Under the pieces are notes generated by a model. That model saw only the letters and a program-made list of their open reading frames with translations, did no database searches and was not told where the DNA came from. This document shows, piece after piece, positions 24,940 to 32,560 of a stretch of 64,000 bases of DNA; the first letter of the stretch is position 1; every line of letters begins with the position of its first letter. A program made the translations under genes and the position numbers. Source of the DNA: Paraburkholderia caribensis (GTDB lineage Bacteria > Pseudomonadota > Gammaproteobacteria > Burkholderiales > Burkholderiaceae); NCBI RefSeq assembly GCF_002902945.1, contig NZ_CP026101.1, positions 2,542,001 through 2,606,000 on the forward strand, given 5' to 3'.

Positions 24940-25086
24940 CAAAAGTTACTTTCTGACCAACTCAAGTGGGCCAGGCGCCTTTATGAAGCGGAGAAGGTAA
25001 TAGAGCGGCACCGGCGCTGGAAAGATGCCAATGCAAGTGCTGAGACATTCCCGATCCCGACAGATAAGCAGAGCGGGGCTCGCTGA
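24940..25086 (+). pseudogene. Remnant of a PrtN/excisionase-like HTH gene
   Basis: A rightward frame reads LKWARRLYEAEKVIERHRRW and then NASAETFPIPTDKQSGAR before a stop at 25084. The peptide SAETFPIPT is identical to one in the intact HTH gene at 23490-23747, followed there by YKEGAAR. No start codon or HTH remains. The piece looks like the second copy left when the AbiTii cassette was inserted or duplicated. Confidence 0.5.
24943..24951. repeat. Dispersed palindrome copy 8 (AAGTTACTT)
   Basis: Context CCAAAAGTTACTTTCTG, about 90 bases upstream of the AbiTii-like start. With copy 7 it brackets the promoter region of that gene. Confidence 0.65.
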
Positions 25087-25197
25087 GCACCCCACGACGC
25101 TGCAGCGCACGGTCTCGACGCCATATATTGAAAAGCCCTTGCGATACTATCGATTTGAGCTGTCGCCGCGCGGCCTTTGGCCACGAGGCGACGAAGT

Positions 25198-25581
25198 TCA
25201 CGCAATCGCGTCCAGATACCGAAATGATTGTGGAGGCACACATCCCGGCATTAAAGCTTCGAGATCAAGCGGTTTCGCGTAGCGCCGTGCCGTCTTTACA
25301 GAGATTGCGTACCCTGCTTCCCTGCCCCTGAAATACTCCTCGAAGAATGCTTTCGTAATTCCGGAGTATGCCTTGGTGGTGGACCATAGCTTGCTCGGTC
25401 GTTCTTTGATAATACTTCCGACATCGAACTCACCGACCACTTTACCAACTGGCATTGTCGCGTATATAACCACCGTCTTCACATGCTCATTTTTGAACAC
25501 GGATTTTCTAAATTCAAACTTCTTCTCGCCACTCAGTATTCGATCGGCGTATTCTGGCTTAATCGACAATAAGACTCTCAT
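25198..25581 (-). CDS. ASCH-domain (PUA-fold) protein
   Basis: The ATG at 25581 with GGAGGG before it gives 127 residues. The ASCH signature is clear: LLSIKPEYADRILSGEKKFE, FRKSVF, then VVIYATMPVGKVVGEF and KLWSTT. ASCH domains are PUA-fold modules thought to act on modified RNA or nucleosides; E. coli YqfB, one member, hydrolyses N4-acetylcytidine. The lysine of GEKKFEFRK aligns with the YqfB catalytic lysine, but the YqfB threonine is Glu here, so the same reaction cannot be assumed. It overlaps the upstream GNAT gene by 23 bp and is expressed with it. Confidence 0.7.
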   Translation of the reverse strand: MRVLLSIKPEYADRILSGEKKFEFRKSVFKNEHVKTVVIYATMPVGKVVGEFDVGSIIKERPSKLWSTTKAYSGITKAFFEEYFRGREAGYAISVKTARRYAKPLDLEALMPGCVPPQSFRYLDAIA

Positions 25582-26644
25582 TGACCCCTCCATCAATCAC
25601 GATTTGCTTGAATTGCTGCGGGGTAAGCCGCAAAAAACCCGGGTAAGCATCCCTATTTATTCCAATCTTCTCTATCAAATGATGCCGAGTGAGTCGATGT
25701 CGTAGAGCAATATTATACGTAAAACTAATAATAAACGGATATCTTCTAGATTTATAAAAACCAGACAACTCGGCATCGGAGAATACACTGTGCGGACGCG
25801 CATAATTCAGGAATGCATCGACCGAGCCGAATGAATCCAAAGTCCGTACCGCTTCGACTACGCATATGGAGGTCGCAACCGCACGATATTCTGCCGGCCC
25901 CTTGCCGTCACCAGTTCTATAGATCACTATCTTATCACCCGGCGTTAAGGACATCAGTCCTTTCATCGCAGCGATATAGATCTTGTTGATGCTGTTCGCG
26001 TGAGAAATATCCTTCACAATTTCCACGTCTTCGTTATTTAGAATCGAATCGGGTAGTAACCGTGTATGATAATCTGGATATATCCCAACCTGATAAAAAT
26101 CACCGTCCATCTTAATCAAAGGATAGTTTTTATCACGATCTAAATTGTCACGCCAATGCATAGAGCGGATCAGAACGTCCTCCACACCATTCACGGTAGT
26201 CTTGATAGCGGCCTTTTCAAATCCGTAGCGATTCAGGAGGTTTACAAGCCCTGCATGCTTGGGGAATATTGTCACATAAATCTCAGCGACGCCGCCGTCC
26301 ACAGCGTGGTCAAAAATCTTCTTTACAAATCTCTCGCCCAGTTTTGTGCCGTGCGCGTTGATCTTGAATGTCCCGACCTTAAGTCGTTTCTTGGCGGGCA
26401 GCGGCGGCACGACATCGTCCACAACACCATCTTCGATTTTCATGTAAAGAAAACCGTCGATGGCCTTTGAGCCGTCCTGCTCAAAAATATAAGCCCAGTT
26501 TTCCGATTTTCGACCAAACCAATCCTCAAATTCTCGATAGTCCGCTCGAAGGGAATCGAAAAAAGGATCGTCAAGTTTCGCATCCTTGAACTGCTTGTAT
26601 TCAAAGCTCACGACTGGCGCCCTCGTTTTGTAAGAGTGGGCCAA
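25559..26644 (-). CDS. GNAT acetyltransferase fused to a PUA/EVE-like domain
   Basis: The 361-residue protein has a GNAT core at about residues 55-165: IDGFLYMKIED, then LKVGTFKINAHGTKLGERFV (the acetyl-CoA loop region) and VTIFPKHAGLVNLLNRYGFE. After a linker, residues about 225-350 (LTPGDKIVIYRTGDGKGPAE, YRAVATSICVVEAVRTLDSF) look like a PUA/EVE-like domain. It is the first gene of a two-gene unit with the ASCH protein. The pair is lower in GC than its surroundings and lies beside the integrase, as mobile cargo does. Substrate unknown; a nucleic acid or tRNA is the best guess. Confidence 0.65.
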   Translation of the reverse strand: MAHSYKTRAPVVSFEYKQFKDAKLDDPFFDSLRADYREFEDWFGRKSENWAYIFEQDGSKAIDGFLYMKIEDGVVDDVVPPLPAKKRLKVGTFKINAHGTKLGERFVKKIFDHAVDGGVAEIYVTIFPKHAGLVNLLNRYGFEKAAIKTTVNGVEDVLIRSMHWRDNLDRDKNYPLIKMDGDFYQVGIYPDYHTRLLPDSILNNEDVEIVKDISHANSINKIYIAAMKGLMSLTPGDKIVIYRTGDGKGPAEYRAVATSICVVEAVRTLDSFGSVDAFLNYARPHSVFSDAELSGFYKSRRYPFIISFTYNIALRHRLTRHHLIEKIGINRDAYPGFLRLTPQQFKQIVIDGGVNESLIVD

Positions 26645-26790
26645 TTATAGGGACATCAGTGCATAAGTGGCGCGCCATAAGCATATCTAGAGCCACCGGA
26701 ATTGGGCGACTCCCGCCCGGCCTTGCGAATTTAGCCTAATCACGACAAGTTAAGGCTAGCTTGCTCGAATCGGACGCCTGCACCCCAAGA

Positions 26791-27888
26791 CTACGCGACC
26801 TTGACCAGTTTGACTCGCCCCTTCTTTGCGATCTGCGCAGGGTCTAAGTTCGTGTAGCGTTTCAGATTGCGCCAATCTTTGTGCCCCGTCACAGTGGCCA
26901 CCTCGGGAATCTCCCAGCCCGCCTCAAAAAGTGCGCTCGTCGCCTCGTGGCGTAAGTCGTGAAGGTGCAGGTCTACGATTCCCTTCGAATCGCATGCCTC
27001 CTTGAAATACTTGCTGGCCGTGCTCGGCGAGAAACGGAAAATAAACTCGTTCTTGTGGGGCGGTAATGTTGGATCAGCTGCCCGCTTCGCCGCGTACCCA
27101 TCTGGCACCGGGTAACGCGGTTGGCGCGTGATGACCTCGAATGAGTCACCGATCAGTGGAATCCATTCGTTGTTGCCAATCTTCTGCCGGGGATGCTTGC
27201 GATCCCGTACCAACGCAAGGTGACGCTCGACGTCGACATCGTCCCATCTCAGCCGGAACAACTCTCCGCGCCGGAATGCGCACTGTATCGCTACGCGTAG
27301 CAGATCCGGCATCGCCTGCTGTCGTTCCGGATGCTCCGCGAACCAACTGAAGATTTGCTCGATCTCTTCTGCTGTCGGTCGCCGGTCGCGTTTGTTGCCC
27401 GGCTCGATGAGCCGAAGGTGGTGCAGCGTGGGACGGGCGGCACCGATCGCATCCGGCAATGTAATGGACAGCAGTGATGCCATATGCCGCATCACGGTCC
27501 CGAGCTTCGAGATATCCATATCAACCGTATAGCCGCCCGCGCCGGAATTGCGACGGCCTTGGGCGAACTTGACGATATCCTGCGTCGTCAGCCTAGCCGC
27601 CAAGTTACTTTGGAACGCATCATCCAGCCGGGAAAGGATGTAATCCTCGTTTGACTTCGGCTTTACGGGTCGCCCCGAATCAGTCCGGGCTTCGCGATAT
27701 TTCTTGATCAGGTCGCCGACGGTGACCGTCTCAGCGCTCGCAGCGTTGATGCCCTTCTCGATCTCGACCTCCTTCTCGCGAGCCCAAGCCTCCGCTGCAC
27801 TTTTGGTCTTGAACGTTTTTGCTATACTCTGCCCGCGCTTGCGCACTTGGGCACGCCAGCGCTTGCCAACTGGCAAGATGGAAGCCAT
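26791..27888 (-). CDS. Tyrosine site-specific integrase
   Basis: This 365-residue integrase recombines the phage and bacterial attachment sites. It has an arm-binding N-terminal domain (KRWRAQVRKRGQSIAKTFK) with an AP2-like pattern, a core-binding domain, and the catalytic domain with Arg in CAFRRGELFRLRWDD, HDLRHE, GHKDW and the nucleophile Tyr in RYTNLDP. It lies 0.2 kb from tRNA-Arg(CCT) and reads away from it. It contains dispersed palindrome copy 9. Confidence 0.9.
   Translation of the reverse strand: MASILPVGKRWRAQVRKRGQSIAKTFKTKSAAEAWAREKEVEIEKGINAASAETVTVGDLIKKYREARTDSGRPVKPKSNEDYILSRLDDAFQSNLAARLTTQDIVKFAQGRRNSGAGGYTVDMDISKLGTVMRHMASLLSITLPDAIGAARPTLHHLRLIEPGNKRDRRPTAEEIEQIFSWFAEHPERQQAMPDLLRVAIQCAFRRGELFRLRWDDVDVERHLALVRDRKHPRQKIGNNEWIPLIGDSFEVITRQPRYPVPDGYAAKRAADPTLPPHKNEFIFRFSPSTASKYFKEACDSKGIVDLHLHDLRHEATSALFEAGWEIPEVATVTGHKDWRNLKRYTNLDPAQIAKKGRVKLVKVA
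27602..27610. repeat. Dispersed palindrome copy 9 (AAGTTACTT)
   Basis: Context CCAAGTTACTTTGG at 27600-27613, inside the integrase gene. It is the rightmost copy; none occurs to the right of the prophage. Confidence 0.7.
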
Positions 27889-27911
27889 GGATTTCCCCGT
27901 CCCGAAAAAAC

Positions 27912-27971
27912 TGTAGCAGTGCCAGATCAGTTTTGGGTGCTACAGGGTAAATTTGTAGCAGAAGTGTAGCA
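27912..27971. repeat. TGTAGCA heptamers, probable integrase arm sites
   Basis: TGTAGCA occurs at 27912-27918, 27954-27960 and 27965-27971, and inverted at 27938-27944. The cluster lies between the integrase start and the tRNA. Such short repeats beside the crossover site are typical arm-type sites of tyrosine integrases. Confidence 0.55.
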
Positions 27972-28108
27972 GGGATGGCGGTAAATTACGGTTCACAGGC
28001 TGTCACGGCGCTTCATTTAGGAAGAAGCAAAAATGCTGGAGACGCCCACGGGTTAAGGCCGTAGCCAATAGTAGCAAGGCATCGATGCACCCCGTGAAAA
28101 GTTTGCTC

Positions 28109-28183
28109 TCCCCGTAGTTCAATGGATAGAACAAGTGCCTCCTAAGCGCTAGATACAGGTTCGATTCCTGTCGGGGGGACCAC
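28109..28183 (+). tRNA. tRNA-Arg (CCT anticodon)
   Basis: The cloverleaf folds as acceptor CTCCCCG with CGGGGGG (one G-T pair at the second position), D-stem GTTC/GAAC, anticodon stem AGTGC/GCGCT with loop CTCCTAA, and T-stem ACAGG/CCTGT with TTCGATT. CCA is encoded (28181-28183). Its 5' end faces the prophage and integrase. tRNA-Arg(CCT) is a frequent integration site, so the attachment core is probably in or near this gene. Confidence 0.9.
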
Positions 28184-28206
28184 ATCGGCGACGGACGACG
28201 CTATAG

Positions 28207-28243
28207 AAAAACCCGCAACAGCTCGCGCTTTGCGGGTTTTTTG
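28207..28243 (+). terminator. Terminator after tRNA-Arg
   Basis: Arms AAACCCGCA (28209-28217) and TGCGGGTTT (28231-28239) pair perfectly and are followed by more T. Confidence 0.75.
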
Positions 28244-28298
28244 TTTGCTACAGCCTCATTGCAATACAACGCGGCCAACAGCCAGAAGGATCAGCCGC

Positions 28299-28424
28299 TC
28301 ACCGGTGGCGGCGCACCACCACCTGAACCCTGGCCAGTTGCTGGTCGCGCTGATCGAAAAATTTGGCCAGCGCGAACAGTGACGCAGCGGCAAACGGCCA
28401 GAGCACAAAGAAGGTAGCGAGCAT
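28299..28424 (-). CDS. Small single-pass membrane protein
   Basis: The ATG at 28424 with GGAG before it gives 41 residues: MLATFFVLWPFAAASLFALA as a membrane segment, then a basic tail (RDQQLARVQVVVRRHR). A longer frame exists but has no good start. No function is known. It lies between the tRNA terminator and the next gene. Confidence 0.4.
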   Translation of the reverse strand: MLATFFVLWPFAAASLFALAKFFDQRDQQLARVQVVVRRHR

Positions 28425-28655
28425 GATCGACTCCAGAGCGAAAACGTTTGAATCGAGTGTACCCCCGCGTTCAACAAAGAAAACCATCGGAATCGCCAAA
28501 ACACAGTTCGCTTTTTTGAAAGGGAATCGAGCCTGCGCCCGCGAGGCCCGGCCGGACGAGCTTTTCCCGCACCAGCCGGGTCGGACCGACCTCGCCCGGC
28601 CGTGACAAAATCACGCATTTCGCGCAACACACGCCAGCACATCGAAGGACAATTC

Positions 28656-28925
28656 ATGGACATCAACAAGCAACTTGCCGCGCTCACCACTTCCGAACTG
28701 CAAACGGCGGGCGCCAGCCAGGCGACGGCCATCGCCGTCAGCGTGCTGCTGCGTCATTTGAACTCGCCGGAGCTGTCGAAGCTGCTGAGCACCGCCTTCG
28801 AGAATCACCAGGCCGTCATGCTGCAAACACCGTGGCCGGACCAGATGCTGCAATCGTTCGAAGCGACGCGCCGTTTTCTCGAAGGCGCGGCCAAGCCGGC
28901 GCCGAGCCCCGATCAACCTGCCTGA
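28656..28925 (+). CDS. Conserved hypothetical protein
   Basis: The ATG at 28656 with AAGGA upstream gives 89 residues (MDINKQLAALTTSELQTAGA). The sequence is helical (AIAVSVLLRHLNSPELSKLL) and looks like a small Burkholderia-type protein. No function is assigned. Confidence 0.55.
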   Translation: MDINKQLAALTTSELQTAGASQATAIAVSVLLRHLNSPELSKLLSTAFENHQAVMLQTPWPDQMLQSFEATRRFLEGAAKPAPSPDQPA

Positions 28926-29125
28926 CGCAGCACGCGTCGCGCGACGCAAAAAAGCCACACGAAGCAACGCCACGGCACACGCCAGAAGGCCGTCCCGCGT
29001 GGCTTGCGCGCGAGGGTCGCGAGCCAGTGTGCGCTCTCCCACCTAACGCACCATTTGTCTGCGGACGGACTCGCGACGCCCTCTTATCATCTCGTCACTC
29101 CCCGGATACGTCAGTAGGTTGACCG

Positions 29126-29209
29126 ATGCCCTACCCGTACAACCTTGCAGTCGCCGCCGGCCTGATGATCGTCGTGCTCGCCTGCAGCCTGGCGCTCGCG
29201 CTGACGTGA
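29126..29209 (+). CDS. Possible 27-residue membrane peptide
   Basis: A frame from ATG 29126 encodes MPYPYNLAVAAGLMIVVLAC followed by SLALALT. It is one hydrophobic helix. The ribosome site is weak, so this may not be translated. It was too short for automatic gene calling. Confidence 0.3.
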   Translation: MPYPYNLAVAAGLMIVVLACSLALALT

Positions 29210-29359
29210 ATCGACCGGCTCGCGGGCCTCGAACCCGCGGCCCACCGCCCGCTGCCCGGACCGGTATCGCGCAGTTCCCATCCGCATAAGGCCCGGCGCG
29301 GCACAAAATATTTTCGAGCCGACCCTAAAGTTTTCCGAAACCCTGCCGTAGTGCGGGGC

Positions 29360-29683
29360 ATGGACCATTACCTCACTTCGTCGGCGGGATCGTTCAAATC
29401 GACTCTGATCGATCAGGACATCGCGCACATTGCCCGCGTCATGCGGCCTTCGATGCATGGAGACCTGGGTGGGGCGATCCTCCCCGCCACCTACTGGCGC
29501 AAACGCCTGTTAGAACTGCTCGACGCCGACCATCTGACCAATTCGCAGCTCTGCTCGATCGACGATCTGCTGTTGCAGCTCGACGAACTATGCGCGAAAG
29601 ATCTGGCGCCGCTGCCCGTCACGACCACGCGACCCGCTGCGTCGCGTGACGCGAACCGTCATCGCGTGCGCCGCAAGCGCTGA
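29360..29683 (+). CDS. Conserved hypothetical protein
   Basis: The ATG at 29360 (three codons after an in-frame GTG) gives 107 residues, MDHYLTSSAGSFKSTLID at the start. There is a helical body with YWRKRLLELLDADHLTNSQL and CSIDDLLLQLDELC, and a basic end. The helical pattern, with leucine repeats, looks like a small regulatory or adaptor protein. No family is recognised. Confidence 0.55.
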   Translation: MDHYLTSSAGSFKSTLIDQDIAHIARVMRPSMHGDLGGAILPATYWRKRLLELLDADHLTNSQLCSIDDLLLQLDELCAKDLAPLPVTTTRPAASRDANRHRVRRKR

Positions 29684-29984
29684 GCAAACCCGAAGCACCC
29701 GGCGGCGGCGCCATGCCGCGCGGTTCAGGACGCGCCGCTTATTTAACATTCATTGACCCGCCGCGCGTCCTTCCACGATGCTGCAGCAAGCAGCGCGAAC
29801 ACCCGGCGACACGGCGACAGGATGATCTGGCGCGTCGCCGGGGCTGCCTTTCCTCTCCCCGGAACTCTCGTGCCCAGTCGAGCCCAGTCGACCCAGGAAA
29901 ATTTGCCCACGGAACGCGCCGGAATCGCAAATTAGGGACATTCGTAGGTCATAATGTCCGCAAAAATTCCCAGCAAGGATTCCT
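29684..29984. other. Intergenic region upstream of dcm
   Basis: About 300 bp with no supported gene. An AT-rich spot (TTATTTAACATTCATTGA near 29739) could be part of a promoter. I see no strong terminator or repeat. Confidence 0.4.
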
Positions 29985-31265
29985 GTGACTCAGGCTTCAC
30001 CGCTTGACCTGTTGAAGCAGGCGCGCACCCGCTTCACACAAAAAGAAATCGCCGCGCATGTCGGCAAGGACATCAAGACGGTGCGCCGCTGGGAAAAGGG
30101 CGAAACGCCCTGCCCCGCGATGCTCGAACCGGCGTTGCACGCCATGCTGTATCCCGCCACGACACGAAACGCCGGCGCGCACGCAGGCAACGGAACTGGC
30201 ACGCGCATCATCGATCTGTTCGCCGGCATCGGCGGCATCCGGATGGGTTTCGAGGCGCATGGCGGGCAATGCGTGTTCACCAGCGAGTGGAACGACTTCT
30301 CGCAGAAAACGTATCAGGAGAATTTCCGCGACGGCACCGCGCAGCACGCGCTGATCGGCGACATCGTCACGTTTCCCGCCGAGGCCGTCCCCGAGCACGA
30401 CATTCTGCTCGGCGGCTTTCCGTGTCAGCCGTTTTCGATCGCCGGCGTCAGCAAGAAGAATGCGCTAGGGCGTCCGCACGGTTTCGAATGCACGACGCAG
30501 GGCACGCTGTTCTTCGATGTCGCGCGCATCATTGCCACGCGCCGCCCGGCCGCGTTCCTGCTCGAAAACGTGAAGAACCTCCTGTCGCACGACAAAGGCC
30601 GCACGTTCGACGTGATCCTTCAGACGCTGCGCGACGAACTCGGCTACGAGGTGCATTACCGCGTGATCGACGGTGCGCATTTCACGCCGCAGCATCGCGA
30701 GCGGATCATCATCGTCGGGTTTCGGGGCAAGACATCGTTCTCCTGGGACGATCTGCGCCTGCCGGAAGAAGGTCCGCGGCTCGCGTCGATCCTGCATCGG
30801 ACGGACGGCAGCGAGCCCGTCCTGCCGTGGGACGGCGACCGTTTCTTCGATCATGCCGGGCGTCAAACGCAGCCCAAATACACGCTGACGCCCAAGCTCT
30901 GGACCTACCTGCAGAATTACGCGGAAAAGCATCGCGCGGCGGGCAACGGCTTCGGTTATGGCATGGCGTATCCGCAAAGCGTGACGCGCACGCTGTCGGC
31001 GCGTTATCACAAGGATGGCTCGGAGATCCTCGTCTATCAGGGCGAGAAAAAGCGCCCGCGCCGTCTGACGCCGCGCGAGTGCGCGCGGCTGATGGGTTTT
31101 CCCGACACTTACCGCATCCCCGTCAGCGACACCCAGGCGTACCGCCAGTTCGGCAATAGCGTCGTGGTGCCCGTGATGCGCGAAGTCGCGCGCATCATGC
31201 TGCCGCATGTGCGCGCGCTCACGCACGCGGCGCAGGAACAAAGCGCGGCGGGGCGCGCGCACTGA
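29985..31265 (+). CDS. dcm: DNA (cytosine-5-) methyltransferase, Dcm type, with N-terminal HTH
   Basis: The 426-residue enzyme starts at GTG 29985 with AAGGA upstream. Residues about 15-45 form an HTH (TQKEIAAHVGKDIKTVRRWE) that E. coli Dcm lacks. The catalytic part has the usual 5-methylcytosine motifs: FAGIGGIRMGFE (motif I), GFPCQPFS with nucleophile Cys147 (IV), ENV at 194-196 (VI) and QHRERI (VIII), then the target region (RTLSARYHKDGSEIL) and FGNSVVVPV (X). It is close to E. coli Dcm throughout, including AGVSKKNALGRPHGFECTTQ, so CCWGG is the likely target. vsr follows directly. Confidence 0.9.
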   Translation: MTQASPLDLLKQARTRFTQKEIAAHVGKDIKTVRRWEKGETPCPAMLEPALHAMLYPATTRNAGAHAGNGTGTRIIDLFAGIGGIRMGFEAHGGQCVFTSEWNDFSQKTYQENFRDGTAQHALIGDIVTFPAEAVPEHDILLGGFPCQPFSIAGVSKKNALGRPHGFECTTQGTLFFDVARIIATRRPAAFLLENVKNLLSHDKGRTFDVILQTLRDELGYEVHYRVIDGAHFTPQHRERIIIVGFRGKTSFSWDDLRLPEEGPRLASILHRTDGSEPVLPWDGDRFFDHAGRQTQPKYTLTPKLWTYLQNYAEKHRAAGNGFGYGMAYPQSVTRTLSARYHKDGSEILVYQGEKKRPRRLTPRECARLMGFPDTYRIPVSDTQAYRQFGNSVVVPVMREVARIMLPHVRALTHAAQEQSAAGRAH

Positions 31266-31284
31266 TGGTCGCGCACTGATGGTC
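31257..31284 (+). repeat. 14-bp tandem duplication at the dcm-vsr junction
   Basis: GCGCACTGATGGTC occurs twice back to back (31257-31270 and 31271-31284). The first copy holds the dcm stop codon. The second holds the vsr start codon in the same TGATG context. Confidence 0.85.
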
Positions 31285-31725
31285 GATATCGTCGATGCGG
31301 CCACGCGCAGCCGGATGATGTCCGGCATTCGCGGCCGCAACACGAAACCTGAAATCCTGATCCGCAGCCTGCTGCATCGACGCGGCTTCCGCTTCCGGCT
31401 CGACGCGCGCGATCTGGCCGGCAGGCCCGACATCGTCTTGCCGCGCTATCGCGCGGTGATCTTCGTGCACGGCTGCTTCTGGCACGGCCACGATTGCCAT
31501 CTCTTCAAATGGCCGCAGACGCGTCCGGAGTTCTGGCGCGACAAGATCGGCCGCAACCGCGCCAACGATGCGAAGGCGCAAGCCGCGCTGCTCGAAGCCG
31601 GCTGGCGCGTCGCGACGGTGTGGGAATGCGCCTTGCGCGGAGCGAACCGGGACATCGAGGGCGTGCTGCAACGGCTGATCGACTGGCTGCACGGCGATGC
31701 GCCGCTGCATGAAGAGCGCGCATAA
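31279..31725 (+). CDS. vsr: Very short patch repair endonuclease (Vsr)
   Basis: The ATG at 31279 gives 148 residues. Vsr nicks beside T:G mismatches that arise when Dcm-made 5-methylcytosine deaminates, starting repair back to C:G. The family motifs are clear: RSRMMSGIRGRNTKPEILIR, then AGRPDIVLPRYRAVIFVHGC and FWHGHDCHLFKWPQTRPEFW with the metal and zinc ligands. It lies 13 bases after dcm, the usual partnership. Without the upstream duplication the two genes would overlap at TGATG. Confidence 0.95.
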   Translation: MVDIVDAATRSRMMSGIRGRNTKPEILIRSLLHRRGFRFRLDARDLAGRPDIVLPRYRAVIFVHGCFWHGHDCHLFKWPQTRPEFWRDKIGRNRANDAKAQAALLEAGWRVATVWECALRGANRDIEGVLQRLIDWLHGDAPLHEERA

Positions 31726-31892
31726 CGAACGCGCATGAGGTTGCGTCTTCAGTTGCGTCTTCAAGCGATGCGGCGAATTTTGCAAGATGCCGGTGCTACA
31801 CTCGATTAGCTGACCGGGAGTCTCCAGGCTATCTTCCGAGCGGTCTCTGCACGGCTCCCGCCCATCCTGGAACCATCCACCGAAGGAGGCGC

Positions 31893-32405
31893 ATGATGGC
31901 TGATTTTCGAATCTGGTCGGACGACTTCCCCGCCAACGGCTTCATGTCGAAGGCCCAGGAGATGAACGACAAATCGTTCGGCGTCTCGGGTGAGGGCGAG
32001 AACGCGTCGCCCGCGCTGCAATGGGACGCGCCGCCCGCCGACACGCAAAGCCTGGCGCTGACCGTCTACGATCCCGACGCGCCCACGGGCAGCGGTTTCT
32101 GGCACTGGGTCGTCGTCAACATTCCCGCCGACACACGCTCGCTGCCGCGCAACGCAGGCAAAGCCGACGGCAGCCTGTTGCCAGCGGGTGCGCTGCAGTT
32201 TCGCAATGACTACGGCACGGTGGGATTTGGCGGCGCAGCGCCCACGCGCGGCGACAAGCCGCATCGCTTCATCTTCCGCGTTCACGCGCTGAAGGTGGCG
32301 ACCCTGCCGCTCACCGCCGACACGACGAACGCCGTCGCGCGCTACATGACGCACCTGAACGAAATCGATTCGGCCACGTACACGGGCCTGTACGAACTGA
32401 AGTAA
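31893..32405 (+). CDS. YbhB/YbcL-type PEBP family protein
   Basis: The 170-residue protein begins MMADFRIWSDDFPANGFMSK and carries the PEBP signature (LTVYDPDAPTGSGFWHWVVV, NDYGTVGFGGAAP, KPHRFIFRVHAL). Bacterial PEBP proteins bind small phosphorylated or acidic ligands in the cytoplasm, and their physiological role is unclear. GGAGGC lies before the start. There is no obvious operon partner. Confidence 0.9.
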   Translation: MMADFRIWSDDFPANGFMSKAQEMNDKSFGVSGEGENASPALQWDAPPADTQSLALTVYDPDAPTGSGFWHWVVVNIPADTRSLPRNAGKADGSLLPAGALQFRNDYGTVGFGGAAPTRGDKPHRFIFRVHALKVATLPLTADTTNAVARYMTHLNEIDSATYTGLYELK

Positions 32406-32560
32406 GGGCGGCGTTCCGCTCTCCACGGCCCGCCATGGCAGCCGCGCGATGCGCGTGCCGTGCCGCGGGCCGAAGCGGTTGCCCGTTGTCGCGCAAGCTG
32501 TCGCGACAACGGGAAGCACACTTCTGGACTCGCCCGCCCGCCGCTCATCACAACAACACA

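Noticed and set aside
28003..28185. Minus-strand frame starting MWSPRQESNLYLALRR
   Set aside because: This is the well-known false frame read antisense through a tRNA-Arg gene.
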